From positions 6,154,001 to 6,218,000 of the forward strand of contig JALDNG010000020.1 in assembly GCA_024349245.1 (NCBI GenBank): DNA of 64,000 nt, given 5' to 3'. The DNA is from Neodontobutis hainanensis (taxonomy: Eukaryota > Chordata > Actinopteri > Gobiiformes > Odontobutidae). Numbering within the stretch: position 1 is the stretch's first letter; every line of letters begins with the position of its first letter. Both the position numbers and the translations under genes were made by a program. The notes under the pieces were generated by a model. The model had not been told where the DNA came from, did not search any database, and saw only the letters and a program-made list of their open reading frames with translations. Below, piece by piece: positions 1-18,119 of the stretch.

Positions 1-1928
1 ACAAGCAAGAAAGCAGCACAACTGGAAGCTTTAAATTGTAATCACTGGTTTTTGAAGCTCATACGGAATCAAAGATATTCTTAAACATATTTTCTGTGTC
101 TTATGCCGTATAAAATGTAGATACACACGTTTATCCACAGAGACATACTGTGTATTGGATTTTGTGGCCTTCTGACGCTGATAACTACAAACTTGGTAAA
201 ATATTGAACCAGTGAGTCAATGCTGTAAAAAACACTGTAACTTTCTATTATTATGTTCTTCTTTTTACATGAATCCAATTACAAACTCGTACTATGTGAA
301 AAGTTTTGTAAATCTAATCTAATCTTTCCTATTCATTTATAACAATGACAAAACAAGTCCTTTCCTTGTTTGGGATAAGGTTAGCAATTGTTTGGTCAGT
401 TACTTAACTCTATCTAGTGGTGCAAAGTGGTATAACAGGCATTACAGTTGCTGCATTTTATATTCCATCTAATTCAACATTTTACCACCAACAAACATAT
501 AGCCACCCTCATCCCTCTTTTCTTCCAATACACATAAGCTGTAGGGAAAAAAATAATAATTTATCAAATTATACAGATACAGATACAGATAGCTTTATTG
601 ATCCCCAAAGGGCAATTCAGTTTCTACAGTACAGGCATGCTTTTAATGTCAAGCTATCTATCTTTCTAAATATGAGAGCAACCAGAACCAGGCCAAGGGC
701 CACTTTATTGTCTACCTTGTATAACTGTATCCTGTGTACTTAGACCTTAGTACCTTAGATTTGCCCCAGCATTCTAGCTACTTCATTTTATCTCTGCCAA
801 TAATCCATAATTTCTGATTGACACATGTCACATTATCCACTGTGGGGTAAAAAATCTAAGAGATCTACCCATCTACTCACTTGGTTTCATGCCATTTATT
901 TTACATTTCCTCCCTGCTTTTGCTTTTTTTTGTCTGCCCCCTCCAGTGCACTTTTGCATCCCAGCAGTCTAGATTTCCTTTCCTCAGGTTATAATAGTTA
1001 GACTGTGAAATCACCAAGCCCTCTACCCCTCCCTTCACCTCTATGTCCTTCTTTCCCCTTTCACTCCCCAACATCTCTGATCCCCTCCTTCCACTTACTG
1101 CGTATATAGCCAATCTTTAATATTTATGGCCTGAAAGCTTGGGAAATGGGTGGGGGCATCTCTCGTATGATTACTCGCCAACTGTCAGGAACCAAATGAG
1201 GTAAGGTGAGGGTTGCTACAAGGTTGAAGCAGTGGAGATGCAGCCCTGCAGTGCAGAACAGAGGCTACCTGATCTCCTCGAAGCCCCCATACTGAAGTGA
1301 TTAGGCTCCAGGAAGCTAAAGCTGACATTGCTGACACTAGCCCCCTCCTCTTCGTACCACATCCTGCCTCAACATTCACCCACACCACACGACACCACCT
1401 TTCTAAGCTGACACCCGACTCGCTGCTGAGAAACCACAGGTTGATTTACATCTTCTGATATGGTAAAAGGAGGATGGGAGAGCGGATGGAAGCAGAGGGA
1501 TATCCAGGGAACAAAAATCTGAAGAAAGCTGAGATCAGGAAACATCAACTTTGTTCTTTGCCTGTCGGTGAAGGTGCAGAAAAGTAAATTGGAAACAATG
1601 TAGCCAGCCATATTTAATCCAACACCTGCAAGGGGCCAATCTTTTGCAGGTTCTTTATTTGGGCAGGTAAAATGAAGACATACTGGTGGTATTCTCATAA
1701 AAAAGCAGTAAATGTCCCAAATGTACTTTTTCATTCAGCGCATTAATGATACCGTTGCCCATACACTTCTATTATAAGTGTATTTTTTTGAAGAGCAGCA
1801 CTTCCCTCTAGTGTTTTGGAGTGGAAATTACAATGCTTTGTCAGTGTGAGAATAAGGTTGTTTCTCTAGCGTTGATGCTGTTAAATGTCGGATTCATTCA
1901 CACGTTACAATTTTGCATTAATGAAGCT
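1..1928. other. No gene recognised; short fish-repeat fragment at about 560-620
   Basis: AT-rich DNA without a recognisable exon. A short tandem ACAGAT repeat at 566-590 is followed by AGCTTTATTGATCCCCAAAG, a motif that recurs in fish dispersed repeats. Short open frames here have no family resemblance. Confidence 0.5.
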
Positions 1929-1936
1929 GCTTTATT
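1929..1936 (-). promoter_or_regulatory. Possible polyadenylation signal for somatolactin
   Basis: AATAAA on the minus strand inside GCTTTATTGG read from the plus strand. It would give a 3' UTR of roughly 770 bp. A weaker ATTAAA lies only about 40 bp after the stop (2667-2662). No transcript evidence is available. Confidence 0.3.
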
Positions 1937-2705
1937 GGTTATAGGCATTTGAGAATTTTAGTTTTGGGCATTATATACACAATAATACATTTTACAACAC
2001 TTTTATAACACTGAGAAATTAATATAACAATAAATTGTCACAGTTAATAGATTAGAATTTGAACTCAATCTTATATGGCATAGAATAAATGCAAATCTGT
2101 AAAATGTGAAACCCAGTCTCTGCTCCTGTTTTAGCTGTCATCGTTTGTCTCTATTCTTCCTGTCTTTTGCTCACTTCCACCAATCAAAATGTGAATATTT
2201 TTTACGTCGTGATTGCTCTCAGTTTGACTCCTGTCTCCGGTGAAAGTGTTTCATTTCACTAATGCAGAAGTGAAACCAACTCCATTTAAAAAGGAGCCTG
2301 GCTGAATCCTCTAGGGGCCATGGGAATAATCAAAACACCGCCAGTGCGGAATACAAACTCCAGTTAAGAACAAAGGGAATGGAAATCAATGGTAGGATAT
2401 GCAGATTTTCTTGACAGCTCAACATGCAAATAATCTTTTGTGGATATGCCCTGTGTTGACTTTGCTAGGTTAAAATAACAACAGAGCTGAACAATATAAA
2501 TGCAGTATGCTAAAGAAAGGGCACAGCATTACACCTACTTAGTTTTGTCTGAAGGTGTTCCAAAGCAATCAATAAAGAATGTATTGCACTGCAAGCAAGG
2601 CAGAACAGCCTAAGGCATGGTCATGTCGGCACAGTGCAAACCAACCAACCGTAGGAATTCATTTAATGCTAAAGACTGTATTATTTAAAAGATGCAGTTG
2701 AAGCT

Positions 2706-2894
2706 TCATGCACAGTTGTTAGTTTGCCGACATTTTAGAAGCTTGAGGAAGGTTTCAATTTTATGGGCATCTTTCTTGAAGCAGTTAAATAAAGTGTAGT
2801 CTTTCATGATTGATTCCAACATTTCTAGCTGCATGTCATATTGGAATAAAAGTTGCTCTCTGTAGGATGTGGACACAATCCCCTCATTTAACAT
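2706..2894 (-). CDS. smtla: Somatolactin exon 5 (helix 4, C terminus, stop)
   Basis: 189 bp including TGA at 2708-2706, phase 0, acceptor CTCTGTGCAG directly before an ATG that is an internal Met codon. It encodes MLNEGIVSTSYREQLLFQYD and continues to the family C terminus, with Cys205, Cys222 and Cys228 (mature 181, 198, 204). The exon itself is intact. It can only be reached in frame if the exon 4 lesion is absent. Confidence 0.95.
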   Translation of the reverse strand: MLNEGIVSTSYREQLLFQYDMQLEMLESIMKDYTLFNCFKKDAHKIETFLKLLKCRQTNNCA

Positions 2895-5414
2895 CTGCAC
2901 AGAGTAAAACATTAAATTAATACAGAATTTTTATGTTTTATGTTAATCATACATTTTCTTGCACATGAGCAAAATGAAAGATACATGGAAAGTTTAAATG
3001 TGCAGACCTTAGTGATGAGGACCAGGACTCCTTGCTCGAGACTTAGAGTTTCTCCGACAGCCACTTGGTTTTGTTGAGGAGCAGATCTGGAGCGTCGTCA
3101 TATCGATCCAAGGTGGTCTGCAGGTAGACCAAAGGCTCGATCCAGGACTGGATCAACATCAGCACTGAGTGCAGCAGCCACTGGTCCTGTAAAGCACACA
3201 TATAAAACATCACTCAACATGGAACATAGAGAGAATTAACCATTTGTACAATTTTATAAGATTCATTTCTTTATAATAACTAAAACCAACATTTTCACAG
3301 AACATGATAATACATACTTTGCAGAAGTACAAAAGCATTTAAAGTACACATTCAAAGGACATTCAGCTATAAATGATAGAATATAATGTCCCAAAAAGAC
3401 TCCCACAGGTAAAGCACTGTCTAAAACAAAGCACAAAGGACATTGTACAGTTAGCCATGAAAACACAGAGAAGGTAACATTTCAACAGAAAAGGCACAAG
3501 ATAAAGCATTGGCATACAAAAGACAATACAGTTACAGCTTCATAGACCACATTAAGTATGATTTGGATGACGTTTTAGAGTTTACCAGCAGTTTTAGTGC
3601 CTGTTTAAATAGGTTTTATACAGAATAACTTATTTGATTGGGAAAGGGACCAAACAATAATTCCCATCAATTTAATTATGTATGACCCTTGACCTTTAGT
3701 ATTGCTGCATCATGGACTACACTGAGAAAAAGATGTTTAGAATTATAAGTAATGATTCTGCCATGCAAGTGAAACAATTCAGACTATCCAGCTTGTGGCA
3801 AAGAAACTGCCCTGTAGTAGGCTTTAGCAAAAAATGATTTACAGGCAGAAGTGCACAAACAGCCAAACATTACCACCACATAAATGTTGAGAACACATGC
3901 AACCCTTCAAAAAAAGACAGAGAGCAAATACTTTGGCCATGAATCAATATGTGCTTACAGATATTTGCTGTATTTCACTTTTGGAGCTGGGGATGGGTAA
4001 ATCTTTGGTGATGCATGCGTAGCTCGCCTGGTTCCTCTGAAGGCGCAGTGGAAAGGGAACAAACATCTCCTCCTACAGCCCACACACACATACAAATTCA
4101 GATATGATTAACACTGTGTTTCGTAAAATTTTAAATCCTTGTGCTAGTAAAAACCTTTTTGTAAAGTGGAGTATAGTCCTTTCACAAAACTTTACATCAA
4201 CATAAGAAGAAGAATGTGGTAAGTAATAAGGTCTTGCTCAGGTTAAGGTATAGAGCAACAGCAACAAAACCAGCAAAACAATGACAAAAGCGCTAACAAT
4301 GTGGCCACTGGAGGCGTTTGTTCTTCAGCATGTTCTCATCCATGGACCCCATACAGCGTATTCTCTGTAACAAGCCCAACATCATTCCATTTCAAAGACC
4401 ATTTTGGATCCCGAACCTCAGAGAAAATGTGGGGATTCAACAGGCTGCTAAACCTGAACTCCCACTGCTGTGGTATATCATTATCACATCCATAATACTC
4501 CACTGCTGGCCTGCTTCTTCAATAAAACATCTACGACTCAGAAGAGAGATAGGAGATTACTTTGAAGCCTGGCGGTGAGGCGATGATCCTGTCAGAATCA
4601 AAAGCCAATAACGTCGAGTATGTAACTGAAAGTGCTATACTACTTGTGGTCCAGCACAGTATAAAAAGGCCCCAAACTAAAACCATTCCAAAATATTTTT
4701 TTGTACATCATTGAACAACTAATAAAGGCCTTTTTGCATTTTGCAATGTAAGGAAATTACAGAAAATTCCATCTTCTACTGGATAACTCAACGTTTTACA
4801 AGGTCATTTTTATTATTTGAAGTCTTTTAAACTTATTTATACTGGTTTGATGCTATAATCACACTGAGTAGCAAGTTACCCTCACAGGTTTTGATATTTA
4901 TTTGATACCAGTTTTGAGCCTCCCTGTTTTCATTTTCAAGTCACTTTAAACTCTCGTGTAATGCTCAAGTGTAGTGTAACTTATTCACAATGCCTTGAGG
5001 CTCTGTTGTCAGTCTGTGGAGACAGCAGGTTGAATATAATTTTACCTTTCAATTCACTGGTGCAAAGACCTATTTTGGGGCAATAATGTATTACTCACAA
5101 ACAAAGAGCTGGATTCTTCAGAGACGCGGTAGATAAGCTCGGCGTGCTGGATGACTCGATCGAGAAGTTTCTCCTGAGAGATGGACGGACAGCGAGACAG
5201 ACTGCCCTGCTCGTCCTGACAGTCCAGCGGGACACATTTGGTAAGCAGAAAAGGCCAGAGCAGCACAGACAAAGCCCCGGACTGTATGACTACAAATAAA
5301 AATGTTTAGTCTTTAGGCAGAACTAGTATTTCTAGAACTATGTGTAGTACAGTTGTTAAAAAGCCTGTTTATTTGTATTGTGGTGTGTGCAGCATTACCT
5401 GTCATCCTCGACAT
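2706..5414 (-). CDS. smtla: Somatolactin (alpha type) gene, five exons, with a one-base frameshift in exon 4
   Basis: Somatolactin is a fish-specific pituitary (pars intermedia) hormone of the growth hormone/prolactin family, secreted and implicated in pigmentation, lipid and acid-base physiology. Coding exons on the minus strand are 5414-5399, 5289-5099, 4072-3959, 3186-3008 and 2894-2706. Introns are 109, 1026, 772 and 113 bp. Phases agree at every junction, and intended length is about 229 residues, close to the family's usual ~231. Diagnostic stretches are CPSISQEKLLDRVIQHAELI, FVPFPLRLQRNQ, QSWIEPLVYLQTTLDRYD and CFKKDAHKIETFLKLLKCRQ. With the mature start at Val25, cysteines fall at 5, 15, 65, 181, 198 and 204 and Asn121 lies in an NKT sequon, matching the family. 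The usual free Cys42 is Ser. One base is missing in exon 4, putting a TAA at 3045-3043, so the frame as read ends after 154 residues and lacks helix 4. Family assignment is near certain. Whether this is a pseudogene or a sequencing/assembly error is not decided. Confidence 0.93.
3008..3186 (-). CDS. smtla: Somatolactin exon 4, frameshifted
   Basis: 179 bp where the conserved protein needs 180 (60 codons). The acceptor is CTTTACAG. The first 47 codons read cleanly from DQWLLHSVLM through the glycosylation sequon NKT to WLSEKL, then TAA at 3045-3043. Beyond it, the conserved residues LEQGVLVLITK continue in the next frame up to 3008, so a single base is missing around 3045 (an Ile codon is expected). 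The donor is AAG|GTCTGC, which lacks the usual GTRAGT pattern. The TAA lies about 35 nt before the exon end, so the transcript might escape nonsense-mediated decay under the 50-55 nt rule. Confidence 0.9.
3959..4072 (-). CDS. smtla: Somatolactin exon 3
   Basis: 114 bp (38 codons), phase 0 at both ends, acceptor CTGTAG and donor GTAAGC. It encodes EEMFVPFPLRLQRNQ and continues through Cys89 (mature Cys65, partner of Cys181) to the linker PIPSSKSEIQQIS. No internal stop. Confidence 0.94.
5099..5289 (-). CDS. smtla: Somatolactin exon 2 (signal peptide, N-terminal domain, helix 1)
   Basis: 191 bp, acceptor ...TTTGTAG and donor GTGAGT, ending in phase 0. It encodes a hydrophobic signal core (SVLLWPFLL), a likely cleavage before VPLDC, the first disulfide pair (mature Cys5 and Cys15) and helix 1 (KLLDRVIQHAELIYRVSEE). 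A second possible acceptor CAG lies 8 bp downstream, but only the upstream one keeps frame with exon 1. Residue 66 (mature 42) is Ser within ESSSLF, where other somatolactins generally have Cys. Confidence 0.93.
5399..5414 (-). CDS. smtla: Somatolactin exon 1 coding part (start codon)
   Basis: Sixteen coding bases, ATG TCG AGG ATG ACA G, followed by donor GTAATG. Phase 1 splicing onto exon 2 gives MSRMT-V-IQSGAL, which resembles the start of other somatolactin precursors (short Met-rich start, then VIQ/VKQ and a hydrophobic signal core). A second in-frame Met at residue 4 could also initiate. The frame is open further upstream, so the 5' limit rests on family resemblance and on the TATA-like box about 60 bp upstream. 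Confidence 0.78.
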
Positions 5415-5472
5415 TTTGTCAAGTTTCTTCAAGCCTCTTGAGCTTTGCTGCTGTGAGTTCTGTCTGGATGTC

Positions 5473-5503
5473 TTTTTAAAGGCCACCCAGGTCATGAATG
5501 TGA
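5473..5503 (-). promoter_or_regulatory. Possible somatolactin core promoter (TATA-like box and Pit-1-like site)
   Basis: On the minus strand a TTTAAAAA stretch lies at 5480-5473, about 60 bp upstream of the start codon. CACATTCATGAC (5502-5491) resembles a Pit-1 site with one mismatch to the (A/T)(A/T)TATNCAT consensus. A closer match, TATACAT, lies further upstream at 5612-5618. Pit-1 control of this hormone family is established; these particular sites are inferred from motif and position only. Confidence 0.4.
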
Positions 5504-8500
5504 AAAAAGGTCATTTTGGACTTGCGTGTGTTCTTGTAAAATGAGACTGATCTTGCTAAAGAAGTCTTCTTCCTTTCTCATGAATAATACCAAGATGGGC
5601 CCCTTGAAAACTATACATTTATTTGAATGTCCCTCGAAAACGTATCAAACGTATCAAAATGGTTAGGTTTGAAATGTAGATTAAAACATTCATAATTGAC
5701 ATGGCTGCCAAACAGACAGCATATAACTATAATAGTATAAAAAGAGGATGTGACTCACGAGATCACTGGCATTTATCAAAACCCCTTAAACCTTTCTTTT
5801 ATTTCTGCATTTGTATTCAATTGAACTCATAAAAGCACTGCTGTGTGAGAGCGACTCTCCCCAGAAGCAATGCTGTAATGACTGTATTTAGCTGTCACAG
5901 AAGGAGGAACAGGCTTCATAGTAATCCAGCTTGTAACTGTGCCAGCCTAGGTAGGCGTGCAGGACTTCGGTACTTGCACCATTTTTTTTTTTTGTCTTTA
6001 TGTCTTGAATAATTACTAATTGAAATACAATGTTTTAACAAATCATTAACAAAAGATATTGGTGGTGAATAAAGAGTAAGGCAGGCTTTCAGAAAGTAGC
6101 TGCTCATGTTACAGAACTTAGTGCCGCCAAGTGTTTACTATTGAAACCGGCTGCATGTCACGTATTCCACTGCGATTAATATTAAACATGTTCCTGTCTA
6201 GTTTTTGTTTTTAGACACAAATTAAGCTTTATATTATGTTAGCCTATAATCTTCAGGAACTGTGTACGTGTTTAGTATAGCTTTCTGCATTATTATTATT
6301 ATTATTAGCAACAACAATGTAAAAATACTATAGCAATTACAAAAGTTAAACATTGTTGTGAAGAGGGTCCAACTGGATTTTAAAATTGGATTAATTTACA
6401 TCTCATTATGTAGAATAAGGTCAAATGTAGTCAGTTGTTTGCACATGCATAACTTAATTAAACACTTTCAAAATTATTGTGAGAAATGTCACAAGATCAT
6501 GTTTTTTTTTCTTCTGTCTCTGCCCGCTAAAGGTTCAAGACACTATAGTTGTCTTTGAAAACATTTTCCGAGTGACAGATAACAACCTTCTGATCCAACT
6601 ATGTCTGTTTTCTTGGATGTGCTCTTATCCTCCCTCTTATCGGTTGTTATTATTACACAAGCTACTCTCATTGCCTCAGCACATCCCGTCTCCGGTCTCA
6701 CTTAGGGGTGAGATAGAGAAAGTCCTGCTGGATGAAAGAGGGCTTACTTAAGTTAGTGGCTTAATCAGCTTTATTACCTATTGACAAATTTATCTTGTGT
6801 GCAACATAAAGAAAAGTCATGCAGCTTATCTGTTATGTGTTTGCTGGAAGACAAATAATAATAAAAAAAAGAATAAAAGAAAAGAACTAAAAGATCACAA
6901 AATAACTTCTGCTTCTTCATTGCTTTTACAGCCACATCTGAAACAATAGTTATGGTTATTTTAAGTCTGCAGTGCTGACTTGGACTTTTGAGCTTGCAAA
7001 TGAGGCTATTTGGTTCATCAGTGGCATATTTTCAGCTCGGATAATGTCATGTGTTCCATTGTTCACTTTTTCTGCTGGTATTGACCCAAATGTATAAAAA
7101 TCCAAAGCGTGCATATTCAACATTTGCACTTTACGCTACCATTTGTTGTTTTCATTTGATGAATACAGGTTTCATGGGCACAGTAGCGCTGCTTTTTTTG
7201 GAACCTCATTTGATTTTGTGAGCAATTCCCTGCGTAGAATCTAAGGTGAAAATTGTCTCACTTGCCAAGACACACATTAATCAAAATACATGAATCGGTG
7301 TTAGATGTTTTGTTGGCACCAAACTATTGTCTCGAGTGATAAGAGCGAGTCCCTGTGTAATATCATGTCTGGCACCTATGTAGCTTTTTTTCTTAATTTC
7401 AAAGGAGATCATCTGGGAAACACAGGGAGCTGCTACATGATTAGAAAAGAAACACGTTTAAAAGAATAAGCTCCCATATCTCTAATAACAATGACAAAGA
7501 ACACGTCTTCTATTGTACTTTGACTTTTCCTAACACAGAAATATAATAATCTGTAGCATTCACATTGTGTCACGTAAAACTCCAAAGTTTAATCAATAAA
7601 CTCAAGCAGTGTTCACTTAAAACTACATTTCTGCTCATTTCTGCATCATTGTAAATGCTAAATCATCTAAAAACAAGCCACTGTCTTGCCTCAGTCGACA
7701 ACCTTTTTAAAAAAACTCAAACTCAAACTTTACATTGGATGCAGCTACATATTTGATTGGCAAAAAATACTCTTTACTCCCCCAGGCACAATATCTTAAA
7801 TCTTATCCTTACTTGTTTATTTATTAATGAACATATGCTAGCACCAACAACTTGTATCCATTTGTATCCGACTGGAAAATCCATCATGATTGTCAGCTCT
7901 TAAACGTGTTAATATTGCTCTTTAGTTTGTTTGATTCTACAGTATATTTGGGATGTGGGTGTTTGAGTGGAGGAGGAGCTATTCATTTATTTATTCTTTT
8001 ATTTAGAAATACTCTCAGTGAGCAGAAGTCTGGAGAGTTTGGGCATAGAGACGGTCTCTGTCAGGCTTACTCAGATTTGTATCCCGGCATCACATGATAT
8101 TTGCAACTCTCTGCCAAAAAACATGCTGTGTTTACATAGTTTTTGGCAATTCTTTGTAGAGGGTTTTAAAAAGTCAGAACTGTGCATCAAGACTTACTTA
8201 CTTTTTTTTTTTTTAATTTTAGGTATTGTGTAGAAAAAAGATATAAAATAAACATTACATCATTGCAACATTAAGACGAAGTAGACAAACATATTACTAA
8301 TGGCTATGAACAATGGCACTTTTTAGGTCAAGCTTTGAATAATCAATAAAAAAGTAATTAAGACTAATATTTGTTTTCACATTTGTTTTATTCTGAGGTA
8401 GATGTGTTACAGTGTGTTCCTAAAGGCCACCATCTTTCATTTTTTGGTAGCTGATGAAGGCACCTGACATAGCTTTGTGCATGATGTTTGGATGTGACAG

Positions 8501-8649
8501 TTTTAGGCTGATCCATTATAACTTTGCCACAAGCGTAATTACCAACTATCTCCTGTAGCATGCAACACACTCTCTTTGGAATGCAATCCTACTTTAACTT
8601 CTCGAGTTGCAGAAGACGTAGTACTTGTGCTTCATCTGCATTTACATAC
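5504..8649. other. Somatolactin upstream region; no exon recognised
   Basis: AT-rich. It includes a direct repeat CGTATCAAA x2 at 5640-5658 and a short TTA/ATT repeat at about 6290-6307. It probably contains the distal somatolactin promoter, but nothing beyond Pit-1-like motifs can be pointed to. Confidence 0.45.
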
Positions 8650-8682
8650 CTCTCCTCCCTAAGGGCTTCCAGTGGAACACAC
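8650..8682 (-). other. Candidate 33-nt microexon (uncertain)
   Basis: On the minus strand a strong acceptor (run of T, then CACATGCAG) is followed by 33 bases and a good donor GAG|GTATGT. The length is a multiple of three and two of the three frames are open; one reads CVPLEALREE. No neighbouring exon of a recognisable gene was found, so this may be chance. Confidence 0.2.
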
Positions 8683-8689
8683 CTGCATG

Positions 8690-15222
<6,533 letters not shown>

Positions 15223-18119
15223 CATGAACAATAACAAATCAAAATAGAAAACCTTGAAAATGAATGTGCCTCAGCTTACAGTAGCAGCTATGTGGGTGAG
15301 AAAAAGAACCAGACAGATTGCATTTGGCAGGGGGCTATGATCTATAAAAACGAGCTGTGAAAGGGATAGACACATCTCACTGCTAAAGCAAACAGATATA
15401 TTGGTCTCCAATAGTACACTTCACCTAAGGCTGGGTGTCAGCGGTATTTGCCAGCCCATTGGTACCAACCCTTTGTGATGTGCTTTGGAGGGATTCCCAG
15501 GGATCTCTCAGTGGGTTGAAGTTAGAGTCTCATATGACTGCCAACAAAAAAATTAATTAGCAAATAGGACAAGGTTACAGACACATAATGAATGTTATTG
15601 GCCATGTCACTGCACCTTTTTCCCAGCCCTCTTATTATACCCAATCAGGTTAGTCATCCATGAAATGGGGGTTTCATGTGATGCAAGTGGAGCAGGATTG
15701 TGCCACTACACCTTTTCCGCCAACACCTCCCATTCCAATCTCCCAAAAGGTTTGCTCTTGAATGAAAGCCACTTAGAGCAATGTGACTGGAGCTGGGTGA
15801 TGAGGAGAAATCGGTAGTATAAACCTATCATTCCACATTATTATGTTCCATTTAGGGATCATTTTATCAAATAGCAGCTTTCACAACCTGTTCTAGCTTT
15901 GTTTGAAACCACATTCAGCTGAGGTCAGAATATCCCAGGTCATTGTGCTTGATCCCACTTTTAGCTCAGAAGTACCAGTTGTTTTTTTTGTTTGCCTTTT
16001 TTGTCTACCTTTACATTGTTTTTTTTGTGCTATGAAATGAGACAAACTTGACTCACCTTGATTGAAACTTGATGAACCTCACAATAGTGTGGCTTTAAAG
16101 GGTTTATTACAATTTATTTTTTGTTGTATCATGACTGAAGAAAGCAGTGTTTGTCCAATGACAGTGAGCAAATCTGTTAAAGCTGAAGAATGAACATGTC
16201 CAACTTATTTTGAGATTAAAAAGGGAAATACAAGTAAAAAAAAGCCTTTACCTGTATTGTTCCTACTGTGAAGAATGTTGTTCATTAGTAAGAAGCCTTG
16301 AGAAGTTCTTGGAACACAATGTAGGAACATAATAACAGACAACACAGCTTGCCAAGTCACATCAACATCCTATTTGCTTTTTTTTCACTTTTGATGTGAA
16401 ATGCATGAAAACAGATCTGTTCATCCAAAATGCACAATTCGGAGTGCTAGATAAAGACAAAGACAATAGGACATCAGAAAAAACACAAGGATAAAGCAGT
16501 TAAAGTGAAATGACTGCATGGACAATTTATAAAGTTTCAGAATAGTCTTTTTACTTGTTTTGCTTTTACTGGCATTTTTATATAAGCTCTCTTTTGGATA
16601 GGGGCCATCCATCACATAGGCATTTCAGACATCAGCACGGTTCCCCAAATCAATGGCTCATTGACTGCCCCGGCAGCAGACATGGACACACGTCTGTCTC
16701 TGACAGTTACAAAAAAGAAACAGGAATACAAATTGGGCTTCACTGTCTGACTGAGAGGCCAAGAGAATAGATCATTGACAATCATGTCACAAATCCATCT
16801 CGGATTAAAAAAAAACACACCCACATACACACTTTTTTCTGTTACCCCTGGTTCCTCTAAGCCCCCATTGCATTGTATCCAGCGATAGAGACACGCTTGG
16901 AATAGGGTTTTTGTTAGCTATGTTTAGAGGACATTTCTTTTTACATTTTTTTCACATTTTTAGAGGACTTTTTACAAAATGAGATAGACATGCCAGTGCT
17001 GGTTATTGATTGCAAATGTTGTGAGAGCTTAATTAATTCACAGTTATCGGCAAGATTATCTGGTAAGAAGCAGGATATTTTTTTTTCAAGTTTACTTGGT
17101 TATCCTGTCAGACCTTTCAATTTTATTTCTGGTATTACATAGATTTATATTTGAAGTAAAGTACCAGTGCTGTGTGGCTTCCGGTGACATATTTTTCTTT
17201 CTTTTTTTTTTCACCAGTTCACAGCGCTTCTCCACCTGTCTCCACTTTTGTGACGTCAAACCTCTCCAAGTTCATACACTGTACAATTCCTTTTGATTTC
17301 ACCTAACCAATCAATTTAACACTCATCAGCATCCACCCACAAGCTTGCAGCTCCCATCTTGTACAATCAAAGCTCATTGACTGTGCTTTCCTGAGAACAG
17401 AAGTCTACAAACAACCAAATGTTTTAGAGAAATGTGCTGTTGTGCCAATGCTTTATACACTGTAAAGTAAAGTCATAACACAAGATCAATGGTCCAAATT
17501 GTCCATTTATTTGGATAACTCCTTAATATCAATCTTTTATTCAGTCTGTCTAGTCAAGAAATTGAATGTGGCCCAATTAAACTGTAAAGTGTAATTCCAT
17601 TAATCAAAAATCAAAAGGTGTTTTTCTTTATTTTTCTGAATTCTTATAGTCAGCAGCTTCCTTCATCATTAGGACTAACCAAGGTAAAGCTTTGGGTGTG
17701 GGAAGAGGCTGATGGGACAGCTGCAGAAGCCAGAGGCTGTAAAGCCAGGCAGTCTATGAAATAAGTACATGGAGAGTTTGTCAAAATGAACCTGCCACCT
17801 CCACTGGTGTCTGGGGCTTGAGGTGGAAAAAGCAGGATGGATTGTGTGACCACAGCCATTTCTCTGTGCAGATGAACAAAGAGGTCTGTTCAAGCACAGC
17901 GGGAGAAAGCAGGTTGCATGGCCAGATGGATTTATGACTTTATGTTTGTGGCCAGACACTTGTATGACAATGTGGGTCTATGTCTGAGCATAATAGTCCC
18001 AAGAATTAGGAGTAGAAAAAAGCTAAAAACTTTGTAAGAGGATCAAACATATATGTAGGCCAGATTATGATGGGTCAGATACCAAAATGTTTGTACTATA
18101 ATGGGATCTAGTCACCCTG
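15223..18119. other. No gene recognised
   Basis: AT-rich DNA. Short frames near 16.5, 17.1 and 17.7 kb look like chance. No repeat ends with target duplications were found. Confidence 0.45.
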
